Shown here: positions 17,853 through 26,081 of the stretch, piece by piece
Layout of the letters: every line of letters begins with the position of its first letter
How positions within the stretch are numbered: position 1 is the first letter of the stretch
Assembly (NCBI RefSeq): GCF_004634195.1
Contig: NZ_SKBP01000007.1
Span: forward strand, 88,131 to 152,130
DNA from: Flavobacterium salilacus subsp. salilacus
Lineage (GTDB): Bacteria; Bacteroidota; Bacteroidia; Flavobacteriales; Flavobacteriaceae
Reading direction: 5' to 3'
Length of the DNA stretch: 64,000 bases
The notes under the pieces: model-generated
What the model was told of the DNA's origin: nothing
Databases searched by the model: none
What the model saw: only the letters and a program-made list of their open reading frames with translations
Program-made: the position numbers and the translations under genes

Positions 17853-18314
17853 ATGAAAAAAATAGTATTATTTATTTTTGCGTTATCGTTATTTGGTTGT
17901 ACAACAGGTAAACGATTAATAGAAGCCGAGGATATTATCGGAAAATGGAAGGAAGTACAAGGGAGAGCAACTAAAAACTCTCCTTTGAAAGACATATCAA
18001 CTAATTGCGAAGATAATTCGTCTAATGGGTCTATATTCATTTTTAATTCTGATGGTACTTTTTTACTTAAGAGTATTTGTCCTGATAAGCAGCCGGAAGA
18101 AAAAGGGAAGTGGGTATATCACAATAATATACTTAGCCTAACTCAAAACATAAGTGATTTAAATCAAGGGGATTTCACCGATTATAATGCGAAATATTCT
18201 GTTTCTAATGAGGGTAACAATAAAATTAAATTATATGTTTTATCTTCTCAAGTTGATGGAAATATCCATGATGATTTTGATAGGGGATCTTACATAATCT
18301 TAGAAAAACAATAA
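17853..18314 (+). CDS. lipocalin-like lipoprotein, tandem copy A
   Basis: A 153-residue lipoprotein with Cys16 in LFGCTTG. The mature part starts EDIIGKWKEVQGR, has FNSDGTF and GKWVYHNNILSL, and ends YIILEKQ. The G-x-W near the start and the repeated beta-strand-like spacing resemble the lipocalin-like domains common in Bacteroidota lipoproteins. It is the first of three similar genes, each followed by a GAGCAG/CTGCTC terminator. Ligand and role unknown. Confidence 0.65.
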   Translation: MKKIVLFIFALSLFGCTTGKRLIEAEDIIGKWKEVQGRATKNSPLKDISTNCEDNSSNGSIFIFNSDGTFLLKSICPDKQPEEKGKWVYHNNILSLTQNISDLNQGDFTDYNAKYSVSNEGNNKIKLYVLSSQVDGNIHDDFDRGSYIILEKQ

Positions 18315-18319
18315 TGTAA

Positions 18320-18349
18320 TAAAAGAGCAGATCAAAGGCTGCTCTTTTA
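18320..18349 (+). terminator. terminator after lipocalin-like copy A
   Basis: AAAGAGCAG pairs with CTGCTCTTTT. The same stem is found after copies B and C, so it was copied with the gene. Confidence 0.65.
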
Positions 18350-18378
18350 TTAATTAAAATTAAAGACTAGGATTTATT

Positions 18379-18822
18379 ATGAAAAAAGTTCTAATGCTAT
18401 TATTTTTTGTAGCAATTGCAATTAGCTGTACACAAGGGAAACGGGTAATTGAAAAAGACGATATTCTCGGTGAGTGGAAGGAAATACAAGTTAGAAAAAC
18501 TAAAAACACACCAGTTGAAAAAATATCTGATTGTAGTAATGATGGTTTGACTAAGGGATCTGTTTACACATTTAATTCAGACGGTACATATTTGCAAAAA
18601 GCTATTTGCCCTGACGCGAAATCCGAAGAAAGAGGGAGATGGTCATATAGTGATAATATTCTTGTTTTAAAAATTAATGCATCAAATGAAGAGATAGAAT
18701 ATAAATATTCTGTATCAGATCAAGGTAAAAATCAAATTAAGTTTTCCTTTGTATTATTTAGAAAAGATGCAAACATAATTGACTATATAGATGGATACTA
18801 TGTTGTTTTAGAAAAACAATAA
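18379..18822 (+). CDS. lipocalin-like lipoprotein, tandem copy B
   Basis: A 147-residue paralogue of copies A and C, with lipobox Cys in AISCTQG. It keeps DDILGEWKEIQ, FNSDGTY, a conserved CPD motif, a GRWSYSDN strand and the final VVLEKQ. Its first 55 bases are almost identical to copy C, including silent positions, while the rest is more different. This points to gene conversion or very recent copying of the signal peptide region. Confidence 0.65.
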   Translation: MKKVLMLLFFVAIAISCTQGKRVIEKDDILGEWKEIQVRKTKNTPVEKISDCSNDGLTKGSVYTFNSDGTYLQKAICPDAKSEERGRWSYSDNILVLKINASNEEIEYKYSVSDQGKNQIKFSFVLFRKDANIIDYIDGYYVVLEKQ

Positions 18823-18828
18823 TGTGAT

Positions 18829-18859
18829 TAAAGAGCAGTTTTAAAACTGCTCTTTTTTA
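18829..18859 (+). terminator. terminator after lipocalin-like copy B
   Basis: AAGAGCAGTTTT pairs with AAAACTGCTCTT, followed by T6. Confidence 0.7.
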
Positions 18860-18878
18860 TTAAAAACTATAATTTATT

Positions 18879-19313
18879 ATGAAAAAAGTTCTAATGCTAT
18901 TATTTTTTGCAGCAATTGCAATTAGCTGTACACAAGTTAAACGATTAATAGAAGCCGAAGATATTGTCGGAAAATGGAAGGAGGTACAAGGCAGAAAGAC
19001 CAAAAATTCGCCTGTCGAGGATATAATTGTTAATTGTAATGATAGCTTGTCTAATGGAGATATATTCTTTTTTAACACTGACGGCACTTATCTGAAAAGG
19101 AGTATTTGTCCAGACAGACAACATGAAGAAGAAGGAACTTGGGTATATCGTAATAATATAATCAGTTTAACTACAGGAAAGGATAATATAAAATTTTCTG
19201 TGTCGGATGCGGGAAAGAATAAGATTAAACTATCCTCTTTGTTGATTAATATAGATGGAACTGTGATTGATGATTTTGATATGGGTTTCTTTGTTGTTTT
19301 GGAAAAACAATAA
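18879..19313 (+). CDS. lipocalin-like lipoprotein, tandem copy C
   Basis: A 144-residue paralogue. The start and signal peptide follow copy B, but from RLIEAEDIVGKWKEVQGR onward it follows copy A, so it is a mosaic of the two. CPDRQ and GTWVYRNN motifs are kept. It starts about 20 bases after the copy B terminator and has no obvious promoter of its own. Confidence 0.65.
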   Translation: MKKVLMLLFFAAIAISCTQVKRLIEAEDIVGKWKEVQGRKTKNSPVEDIIVNCNDSLSNGDIFFFNTDGTYLKRSICPDRQHEEEGTWVYRNNIISLTTGKDNIKFSVSDAGKNKIKLSSLLINIDGTVIDDFDMGFFVVLEKQ

Positions 19314-19320
19314 TGCGATT

Positions 19321-19351
19321 AAAGAGCAGTTTTAAAGCTGCTCTTTTTTAT
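19321..19351 (+). terminator. terminator after lipocalin-like copy C
   Basis: AAAGAGCAG pairs with CTGCTCTTTT followed by T-rich sequence, as after copies A and B. Confidence 0.7.
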
Positions 19352-19369
19352 TGAAAGCTATAATTAATT

Positions 19370-19753
19370 ATGAAAAAATTACTATTATCCCTGTTAGGGG
19401 TTTCTTTCCTAATACTATTTTCGTTCTCAGCTAATACTGAGAAAGCAATAACTTTTAGTAATGAATTTCAACCTGAACAAGAAGGTTGCCCTGAGTGTAA
19501 AAAGAAATACCTTAAATGTACTGACTCTATATATTACAAGTATGCAAAAACTGTTGAGAAATCAGCAGATAAACTAAAAGCAGACTCTATTACACGCGAA
19601 GAGTATAAAAATGCATGTGCGAGAGCAAGGTTAATTAGGGATAAAGCACTGAAACCCTGCACTACAGAATTTAATAAATGTTGTCTAGACGAAACTCGCA
19701 AAAATCAGAACAAGCAGAAAGAGCTTGACGGAAATTCAAACACTATAATGTAA
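19370..19753 (+). CDS. exported protein with the same Cys-rich domain (family member 3)
   Basis: A 127-residue protein with a signal peptide but no lipobox Cys (LLGVSFLILFSFSANTEKA), so it is probably secreted or periplasmic. The rest is essentially the Cys-rich tail of the 16318 protein alone: CPECKKKYLKC, then REEYKNACARARLIRDKALKPC and FNKCC. The stand-alone copy shows the Cys domain is an independent module. The end is Lys/Asn-rich and disordered-looking. Function unknown. Confidence 0.65.
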   Translation: MKKLLLSLLGVSFLILFSFSANTEKAITFSNEFQPEQEGCPECKKKYLKCTDSIYYKYAKTVEKSADKLKADSITREEYKNACARARLIRDKALKPCTTEFNKCCLDETRKNQNKQKELDGNSNTIM

Positions 19754-19833
19754 TCTTGTATGAAGTTTAAGGTTGCCTTCGCCATGTTTATTCATGCACG
19801 AGGGTAAAGCCCGAACTGACGAAGTAATGACCT

Positions 19834-20613
19834 CTAACAATGCTTAAAAAACTCAAGCAGTTGTTTTAAGTAGTCCTCACGATTTTCGATGTGGCTCATG
19901 TGCCCGTCGGGGTAAGTAATCAGTTTTACATTGGTGCCTTCCGTTTGCGTTATGTGTTCGTCATAGGGCAGGCTTTGGTCTTTTTTGCCCAGCACCAGCA
20001 TAATAGGAAAGGGCACAAAATGCAGTATTACTTCGCGGTCGTTGCGCACTTTCATCCCTTCCAGTGCTGCTATAATGCCTTGTACTGGTGTTTTTAACGC
20101 TTCGTTGCGCAGGGCTTCAATTTCGGGCGTCAGGCGTTCGCGGTTATCTTCGCTAAACAGGTTGGCTATGGCAAGGCGCACAAAACCGGTATAATCTTTC
20201 TTTACGGCATTTATGGCGCGGTCGCGGTTCAGCTTGCGTTCGTCGCTGTCGGGGCGTGCGGTAGAGTTTTGCAACACCATACCCTTTACCATATCGGGGT
20301 ACAGCTCGGCGAAAGCGAGCGACACATACCCACCCATAGAGTGCCCCATCAAGATTACCTTGCGGATGCGCAGTTCGTGCAACACGGCATGCACAGCATC
20401 TGCCATGTCCTCCATAGTGTGGATGTAGCCTATGCAGCCCGTTTGCCCGTGCCCCAGGTGGTCTATGGTTATCACGCGGTATTTTTTGCTGAGTTCGGGT
20501 ATAAAGCCGTTCCACATGGTTTGGTTTTCGAGAAACCCATGCAGCAGCACTATGGCTGCGCCTTTGCCTGTATCGGTATAGTTGATGCTTGTGTTTTTGT
20601 AGCTTAAAAGCAA
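19834..20613 (-). CDS. alpha/beta hydrolase
   Basis: A 259-residue alpha/beta hydrolase. The oxyanion strand LLHGFLENQTMW, nucleophile elbow GHSMGGYVS (Ser near residue 94), the acid in LGKKDQSLPYD and the last His in DGHMSHIEN make a complete catalytic triad. No signal peptide, so cytoplasmic. Substrate unknown; the family includes esterases, haloperoxidase-like enzymes and MenH. It stands alone, facing the Cys-rich cluster. Confidence 0.85.
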   Translation of the reverse strand: MLLSYKNTSINYTDTGKGAAIVLLHGFLENQTMWNGFIPELSKKYRVITIDHLGHGQTGCIGYIHTMEDMADAVHAVLHELRIRKVILMGHSMGGYVSLAFAELYPDMVKGMVLQNSTARPDSDERKLNRDRAINAVKKDYTGFVRLAIANLFSEDNRERLTPEIEALRNEALKTPVQGIIAALEGMKVRNDREVILHFVPFPIMLVLGKKDQSLPYDEHITQTEGTNVKLITYPDGHMSHIENREDYLKQLLEFFKHC

Positions 20614-20637
20614 GTCGAAAGTTTATAAAGTTATACT

Positions 20638-20661
20638 GTCATGCTGAGCGCAGCCGAAGCA
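20638..20661 (+). repeat. dispersed repeat of the GTCATGCTGAGC type
   Basis: The segment GTCATGCTGAGCGCAGCCGAAGCA resembles a short dispersed repeat seen in many Bacteroidota intergenic regions. Only this copy was noticed in the window. Confidence 0.35.
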
Positions 20662-20727
20662 GCTACAAAATTAAAGCATCTTACTAAGAGCTACAATGCT
20701 GTATTGTTAAATAATTTATGTATACAA

Positions 20728-20760
20728 CAAAAAAGCTTACCCATTGGATAAGCTTTTTTT
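20728..20760 (-). terminator. terminator of the DUF305 gene
   Basis: AAAAAGCTTA and TAAGCTTTTT form a symmetric hairpin with A and T runs on both sides. It lies downstream of the minus-strand DUF305 gene. Confidence 0.65.
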
Positions 20761-20771
20761 AATATCAATTG

Positions 20772-20820
20772 TTTCGTTATAACCACCCCGTCCTTCCGGA
20801 CACCCCTCCAAAGGAGGGGA
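20772..20820. repeat. 45-bp palindromic repeat, copy 1
   Basis: CGTTATAACCACCCCGTCC, then a small TCCGGA palindrome, then CCCCTCCAAAGGAGGGG. Nearly the same sequence recurs at 21556-21602, about 780 bases away in the same orientation. Confidence 0.65.
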
Positions 20821-20846
20821 TAGCGTACTATGCTTACCTACTGAAA

Positions 20847-21311
20847 CTACTCTTCAGCTGCCGCTTCCAGTCGTTTCAGCATGGCTTTCATTTCGGCTAT
20901 TTCACGTTTTTGGGTTTCAATAATATCAGTGGCAAGCCTGCGGGCTTCGGGGTCGCTTATGTTTGCACGTGTGCTGGTAAGTATCGCCGAGGAGTGGTGC
21001 GGAATCATGGCTTTCATCCACTGTTCATCTCCAATGGGTATTTGTTGGCGCAGCCCGAAAAGGCAAAATATAAAAATTAATGCCGAACCGCTTATAATAC
21101 CGTAGTTTACTTTTCGGTTAGGGTACATTTTCCACATAAACAGCAACATGGATATTGCCATAGGGCACACCATAAGGAATGCCATATAGGCGCGGGTAGT
21201 GCTCAGGTAGATATGGTTGGTATGGAAAACGTTTAAAAACATAACGGCATACATAATGGCGTATGATACCAGCATCATCAGGAAAAATTTCAGGTAAGAA
21301 TAGGTTTTCAT
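20847..21311 (-). CDS. DUF305 family membrane protein
   Basis: A protein of 154 residues from ATG 21311 (or 162 from ATG 21335). Three hydrophobic segments cover roughly the first 90 residues, followed by a DUF305 domain with the hallmark WMKAMIPHHSSAI and a helical tail (ARRLATDIIETQKREIAEMKAML). DUF305 is a four-helix ferritin-like domain often linked to metals or copper resistance, but its reaction is not known. The HH pair would be a metal site. Confidence 0.75.
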   Translation of the reverse strand: MKTYSYLKFFLMMLVSYAIMYAVMFLNVFHTNHIYLSTTRAYMAFLMVCPMAISMLLFMWKMYPNRKVNYGIISGSALIFIFCLFGLRQQIPIGDEQWMKAMIPHHSSAILTSTRANISDPEARRLATDIIETQKREIAEMKAMLKRLEAAAEE

Positions 21312-21404
21312 TGCAGTGGCTTTTATGGTTGTCACATAAATTTACCTCTTTCGGTGTGCCTTTACAAGTTTACCTCTGTTTTTTGTAATAAAATTAAGAT
21401 ATGA

Positions 21405-21544
21405 AAAAGCCCTGTCTCAAAAGTGTCATTCTGAATGCAATGTAATGAAGTGAAAAATCTTTATTTGTTTAATAATTAACAGATTCTTCCTTCGTCAGAA
21501 TGACAAAAATACTTGTTTAAGCACTTTTGAGACAGAGCCTTTTG
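21405..21544. mobile_element. MITE-like inverted-repeat element, copy 1
   Basis: TGTCTCAAAAGTG (21413-21425) is mirrored exactly by CACTTTTGAGACA (21522-21534), with further inner pairing (TCATTCTGA with TCAGAATGA, 21426-21434 and 21495-21503). Two more copies lie at 37764 (reversed) and 55318. The element has no ORF. It could be a MITE, a stable RNA hairpin or both. Together with the palindrome at 21556 it fills the 325-base gap between the DUF305 gene and the aminopeptidase gene. Confidence 0.6.
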
Positions 21545-21555
21545 TATGGATTGCT

Positions 21556-21602
21556 CCGTTATAACCACCCCGTCCTTTCGGACATCCCTCCAAAGGAGGG
21601 GA
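21556..21602. repeat. 45-bp palindromic repeat, copy 2
   Basis: Copy of the 20772 repeat with few changes (TCCTTTCGGA in place of TCCTTCCGGA). It ends CTCCAAAGGAGGGGA. Confidence 0.65.
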
Positions 21603-21660
21603 ATATCAGCGGGCATACAATTTTCAACTTTAAGACTTTCGACTTTATAAACTTTATGAC

Positions 21661-22953
21661 TTACGCGTTCATCAATGCTTCAATTTCATCAGCCTCTATA
21701 GGGATGTTGCGCATCAGGTTAAACGGCTCGCCGCTTTCCTGTACCACCACATCATCTTCCAAACGGATTCCGAAACCTTCGGCAGGGATGTATATACCCG
21801 GCTCTACGGTAAACACCATGTTGGCTTCCATAGGTTTATGCAGCAGTCCGTAGTCGTGCGTATCCAGCCCCATGTGGTGCGATGTGCCGTGCATAAAATA
21901 TTTTTTATAGGCAGGCCAGTCGGGGTTTTCGTTTTGCACGTCGGCTTTGTCGAGTAATCCAAGACCAAGAAGTTCCGATGTCATGAGCTTACCTACTTCC
22001 ACGTGGTATTCTTTCCATAGCACACCCGGAACAAGCATTTTGGTGGCTTCGTTCTTTACGCGCAGTACGGCATTGTACACCTCTTTTTGCCTTTTGGTAA
22101 ACCTCCCCGATACGGGTATGGTACGGCTCATATCGCTGGAGTAGTTGGCATACTCCGCACCTACGTCAAACAGGATAAGGTCGCCCTCATTGCATTGTTG
22201 GTTATTTTCTATATAATGCAGCACATTGGCATTGCTGCCCGAAGCGATAATAGGCGTATAGGCAAACCCTTTGGAGCGGTTGCGCACAAACTCGTGAATC
22301 AATTCGGCTTCAATTTCATATTCCATAACGCCCGGCTTTACAAACGGTAAAATCCTGCGGAAACCTTTTTCGGTAATATCGCAGGCTTTTTGTATCAGGT
22401 CAAGCTCCTCGCTCTCTTTTATGCTGCGGATGCGTTGCAGTATCGGGTTGCTTTTGGCTACCTTATGGGCAGGATATTGTTCTTTCCACCATTTTATAAA
22501 ACGGGCTTCGCGGGTTTCGGTTTCCACTGCCGATCGGTAATGCTCGTTAGTATTAATGTACATTGTGTCGCAGTAGGTCATCACTTCAAAAAGAGTTTTC
22601 TTGAAATCCTTTACCCACTGTACATTTTTTATACCCGATACTTCAAATGCACGCTCTTTGGTTAGTTTCTCGCCTTCCCAAACGGCAATATGCTCGTTGG
22701 TTTCACGCAAAAAAAGTATTTCGCGCAGGTGTTCGTAAGGTGCATCAGGGCACAATAGCAAGATACTTTCTTCCTGGTCAACCCCGCTCAGGTAAAGAAT
22801 ATCGCGGTGCTGCTGAAAAGGCATGGTGCTGTCGGCACTAATGGGGTAAATATCGTTAGAGTTAAATACCGCTACGCTGTTGGGTTGCATTGCAGCCGTA
22901 AATTTTTTACGGTTTTTAATGAACAGGTTACGGTCTATCTGATGGTATTTCAT
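21661..22953 (-). CDS. pepP: Xaa-Pro aminopeptidase P
   Basis: A 430-residue M24 metallopeptidase that removes an N-terminal residue before proline. The N-terminal third is the usual AMP_N domain. The pita-bread catalytic half has all five metal ligands in order: DVGAEYANYSSDMSRT (two Asp), HGTSHHMGLDTHD (His), VFTVEPGIYIP (Glu) and IRLEDDVVV (Glu). No signal peptide. Length is normal for PepP. Confidence 0.9.
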   Translation of the reverse strand: MKYHQIDRNLFIKNRKKFTAAMQPNSVAVFNSNDIYPISADSTMPFQQHRDILYLSGVDQEESILLLCPDAPYEHLREILFLRETNEHIAVWEGEKLTKERAFEVSGIKNVQWVKDFKKTLFEVMTYCDTMYINTNEHYRSAVETETREARFIKWWKEQYPAHKVAKSNPILQRIRSIKESEELDLIQKACDITEKGFRRILPFVKPGVMEYEIEAELIHEFVRNRSKGFAYTPIIASGSNANVLHYIENNQQCNEGDLILFDVGAEYANYSSDMSRTIPVSGRFTKRQKEVYNAVLRVKNEATKMLVPGVLWKEYHVEVGKLMTSELLGLGLLDKADVQNENPDWPAYKKYFMHGTSHHMGLDTHDYGLLHKPMEANMVFTVEPGIYIPAEGFGIRLEDDVVVQESGEPFNLMRNIPIEADEIEALMNA

Positions 22954-23108
22954 AATGATGTTTTTGTATTGAATTTCAAAATTAGTGAGAATATTATTAA
23001 CTTATGGTATATTAACCATAGTGATTTTATGAATAATGATTTTGAAGATAAATTAATTCCAATTAATTTATAAAAAACGTATATTAGCTTTATGCTAAAT
23101 CATTGATT

Positions 23109-23522
23109 ATGTGGAAAAAAATGGTATTTCTTTGTTTGGTAGTACTCATGCAAAGTTGCGCTTTGATGCCCAAAGAGCATAGACAGGCTCGTAATGATGA
23201 TTTTTTCAACAGATTTTCTAAACATACCATTACTGCAAAGCATACGGGTAAATTTGGAGATAATTACCTTGTATTGCGCAAAAACGGAACATTTATATAC
23301 CGAAATAATGTTTTCGGGGTATTTGTTACCTACTACTGCGGAACGTACAATTTTCAGGGCAATGCCTTAAAGCTGAAATTTGATTATGACAGGGCTTCAG
23401 CAGATATTGGCGATACTTTATTAATAGCCCTTGATAGTGATGGCGATGCCTGTTTTAAAGCAGGGACATACACTCTTGCCATCAGCAATAAAAACATGTA
23501 CAGGTCAATAGCGGGTATTTAA
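23109..23522 (+). CDS. lipoprotein of unknown function
   Basis: A 137-residue lipoprotein from ATG 23109 (MWKKMVFLCL), with lipobox Cys in LMQSCALM. An ATG two codons upstream is an alternative. The mature protein is beta-rich and aromatic (NGTFIYRNNVFGVFVTYYCGTYNFQG) with the NGTF and GTY spacing often seen in small Bacteroidota lipoproteins of lipocalin-like build. No firm family. It ends three bases before the convergent HMG-CoA synthase gene. Confidence 0.55.
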   Translation: MWKKMVFLCLVVLMQSCALMPKEHRQARNDDFFNRFSKHTITAKHTGKFGDNYLVLRKNGTFIYRNNVFGVFVTYYCGTYNFQGNALKLKFDYDRASADIGDTLLIALDSDGDACFKAGTYTLAISNKNMYRSIAGI

Positions 23523-23525
23523 GCC

Positions 23526-24887
23526 TTATTCTACCCATTTATAATACCTTGCCCCATATAGGTTAGGTGCTTCTTTTTCTATATATTCTAAAACCCATTC
23601 GTTTTTAGGTTGCTGTATACCGGTGCGTTGTTCTTTTTTATACAGCTTTAGGTAAGTGTCAAAATCTATTTCATGGCTTTGTTGCAGGGTTTCAAAAAGC
23701 TGTGCTTTGTGTGCTGCCTCTGCCCAGCCTTGTTGTAATGTGCCTTCAAATACTTTTGATTTTGAACCACTGCCATAGGCAAGGAATCCAAACTTTTTAC
23801 CAATCAGGTCATTACCCTTTAGGACATGTTGGGTTAGCGCACTCAGTAATCCCATAAATATAGAGCCGGTATAAAGGTTGCCTATGAGTGACGAGGCTAC
23901 TTCGGTAGGCTGTAATTTTTGGGTTACAAAATTTTTATACGCTTCGCTTTTACTTATCTCTTTTATTTTAGCCTGATAGTCAGCGTTTTCTTCATTGCCC
24001 GTAAGTAACGGCATTTCAGCGTCAAGCGCAAAAAGTTCGGCAAACATTCTGCGGGCCTGGTAGGCATAGGGCAGGTGCATAATAATACTCTCCCAGCTTT
24101 GGTAAAGCGAGCCTTGTGTGTTGGTAAGCTCTTTAAACCGGAAGTAGGCTTCGCGGGTACGGTCGGTATAGCACTGGTTGCTGTATTGCCCGTCAAAAAC
24201 CGGCTGGTCTTTGTGAATTTCGAGTACACGTTCCAAATGCCCGAACCAAGGGTCGTTAAAATCGTTGCCCATAATGTGCCATTTGCTCAGGGTGCGGTAA
24301 GGCTTAAAGAAGTCGAACACCCCTTTGGTACTCACTGCCCATGAGTTACTAAGTGTCATGATACGAGGGTTAGCAGTTACCAACAGGGCAAGCGCGCCCG
24401 CACCTTGCGTATATTCTCCCGTCGATGCTAAATCGTACTTGGCAATATCAGTAGTTACTACAATGGCTTTTTTGTCGGGATTCAACCGTACATAGTCAAG
24501 GCAGTTTTGCAGGGCATCTACCCCGCCGATGCAGGCAAAAGTCATATCCACAACATCGCAATGGCTCAAGCTACCCTCGCCATACCGTTGTTCCATCAGT
24601 CCTAAAAGATAAGAACCTATAGGTTTTGCACTGTCTATTCCGCTTTCTGTACCTACATATATACGGGCTATGTCGGCAAGGTTTACATTGTTTTGTTGTA
24701 TAAGTTTGGTAAGTGCATTTGCCCCGAATACTACGGCATCCTGATGGATGTCGGGCAATGTCATTTTCAGTAATCCTAACCCTTTTTCCAGTTTGTCGGG
24801 TTCAATATTTCGGGCTTCGGCAAGGGTTTTTATAGGCAGGTGCAGTTTAGCCACGTCAAAGGCTATAGCGTCTATTCCGGTTTTCAT
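23526..24887 (-). CDS. hydroxymethylglutaryl-CoA synthase family protein
   Basis: A 453-residue thiolase-fold enzyme of the HMG-CoA synthase family, which condenses acetyl-CoA with acetoacetyl-CoA for the mevalonate pathway. The catalytic Cys119 is in DMTFACIGGVD, and GTESGIDSAKPIG holds the upstream Glu region. The later NDFNDPWFGH and GSKSKVFEGTLQ segments fit the family's active-site His and C-terminal loops. The frame opens 18 codons upstream at 24941, but ATG 24887 (MKTGIDAIAFDV) gives the family's N-terminus. Bacteroidota generally make isoprenoids by this route, consistent with a housekeeping role. Confidence 0.85.
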   Translation of the reverse strand: MKTGIDAIAFDVAKLHLPIKTLAEARNIEPDKLEKGLGLLKMTLPDIHQDAVVFGANALTKLIQQNNVNLADIARIYVGTESGIDSAKPIGSYLLGLMEQRYGEGSLSHCDVVDMTFACIGGVDALQNCLDYVRLNPDKKAIVVTTDIAKYDLASTGEYTQGAGALALLVTANPRIMTLSNSWAVSTKGVFDFFKPYRTLSKWHIMGNDFNDPWFGHLERVLEIHKDQPVFDGQYSNQCYTDRTREAYFRFKELTNTQGSLYQSWESIIMHLPYAYQARRMFAELFALDAEMPLLTGNEENADYQAKIKEISKSEAYKNFVTQKLQPTEVASSLIGNLYTGSIFMGLLSALTQHVLKGNDLIGKKFGFLAYGSGSKSKVFEGTLQQGWAEAAHKAQLFETLQQSHEIDFDTYLKLYKKEQRTGIQQPKNEWVLEYIEKEAPNLYGARYYKWVE

Positions 24888-25064
24888 TCCACTACTTTTA
24901 AAGCATAAAATTAAGCACATATCGCTATACAAACATGACAAAACTGACTTTGGGGTGCATTTTTACCAATGTGAAAAAAATAAGGGTTTAATTTTTTTAT
25001 ATCGACAATGCAGTCTGCCCGTTTATGGTTATTTTAGCAGGCAATAAACCATTTTTATATTCTA

Positions 25065-25916
25065 ATGAAACTGTACTATATACTCATTGCATTTTTTACA
25101 ATCACCATTACAAACGCCCAGGACAAACAGCCCTACCAACTGTACACGCAAAAAGGTAAAAAAACCACGTATAAAGAACTGCTGAAAACTGCTGCCAAGG
25201 CAGATGTGGTGTTTTTTGGCGAACATCATGATAACTCCATAAACCACTGGTTGGAGCTTGAGCTGACTAAAGATTTAAGCGCACAAAAAGGATTGGTAAT
25301 GGGTGCGGAAATGATAGAAGCCGACAATCAGGATGAATTGAACCAATACCTGAAAGGCGAAATAGACCAAAAAGCGTTTGATACTGTGGCGCGCCTTTGG
25401 AATAATTATAAAACAGACTATAAGCCTTTGGTAGATTTTGCCAAAGAAAATAATATACCGTTTATTGCTACCAATGTGCCCCGCCGCTATGCCAGCATGG
25501 TATATAAAAAAGGCTTTGGCGAGCTTGATGCCCTTACGGATGAGGAAAAAAGCTGGATAGCCCCGCTACCGATAGCGTATGACGCTACATTGCCGGGCTA
25601 TGTAAAAATGCTGGAAATGATGGGCGGTCACGGTGGCGATAACCTGCCGAAAGCGCAGGCGGTAAAAGATGCTACCATGGGCTACTTTATAGCGAAAAAC
25701 CTACAGCCGGGCAAAGTATTCATCCACTACAACGGTACCTACCACAGCGATAATTTTGAAGGGATTAACTGGTACTTAAAGCGAGAAAAGCCCGAAGTTA
25801 AAATTATTACTATTGCAGCGGTATCGCAAAAAGACGTGGACAAGCTGGAAAAAGAGCATTTGCAAAAAGCCGATTTTATACTGGTAATAGATGAGGATAT
25901 GACCAAGACGTATTAG
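25065..25916 (+). CDS. ChaN-like haem-binding family protein
   Basis: A 283-residue exported protein. Residues 1-18 are a signal peptide ending TNAQ. The body matches the ChaN/Tiki fold: VVFFGEHHDNSINHWLELEL near the start, VMGAEMIEADNQDEL, and HYNGTYHSDNFEGINWYL later, with conserved Glu/His residues. Campylobacter ChaN binds haem in an iron-uptake system; some relatives are metalloproteases. No TonB receptor gene is adjacent. There is no lipobox, so it is probably periplasmic. Confidence 0.78.
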   Translation: MKLYYILIAFFTITITNAQDKQPYQLYTQKGKKTTYKELLKTAAKADVVFFGEHHDNSINHWLELELTKDLSAQKGLVMGAEMIEADNQDELNQYLKGEIDQKAFDTVARLWNNYKTDYKPLVDFAKENNIPFIATNVPRRYASMVYKKGFGELDALTDEEKSWIAPLPIAYDATLPGYVKMLEMMGGHGGDNLPKAQAVKDATMGYFIAKNLQPGKVFIHYNGTYHSDNFEGINWYLKREKPEVKIITIAAVSQKDVDKLEKEHLQKADFILVIDEDMTKTY

Positions 25917-26010
25917 TTATCAGCCGGTACCTCATAATAATACAAAAAACACATAATTTTTACGCTATAAAGCCACTATTTTATATTGATTATAAATTAG
26001 TGCGAAATGG

Positions 26011-26041
26011 TTGTAGCAATTGGGTTTTAGCTTTATTTTTG
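26011..26041 (+). promoter_or_regulatory. promoter of sdhCAB
   Basis: TTG at 26011-26013 and TATTTTTG at 26034-26041 with a 20-base spacer, about 40 bases upstream of the sdhC start. Confidence 0.65.
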
Positions 26042-26081
26042 TTTAAATTTTTAAGAAACTTATTTATTTTAAACAAACACT

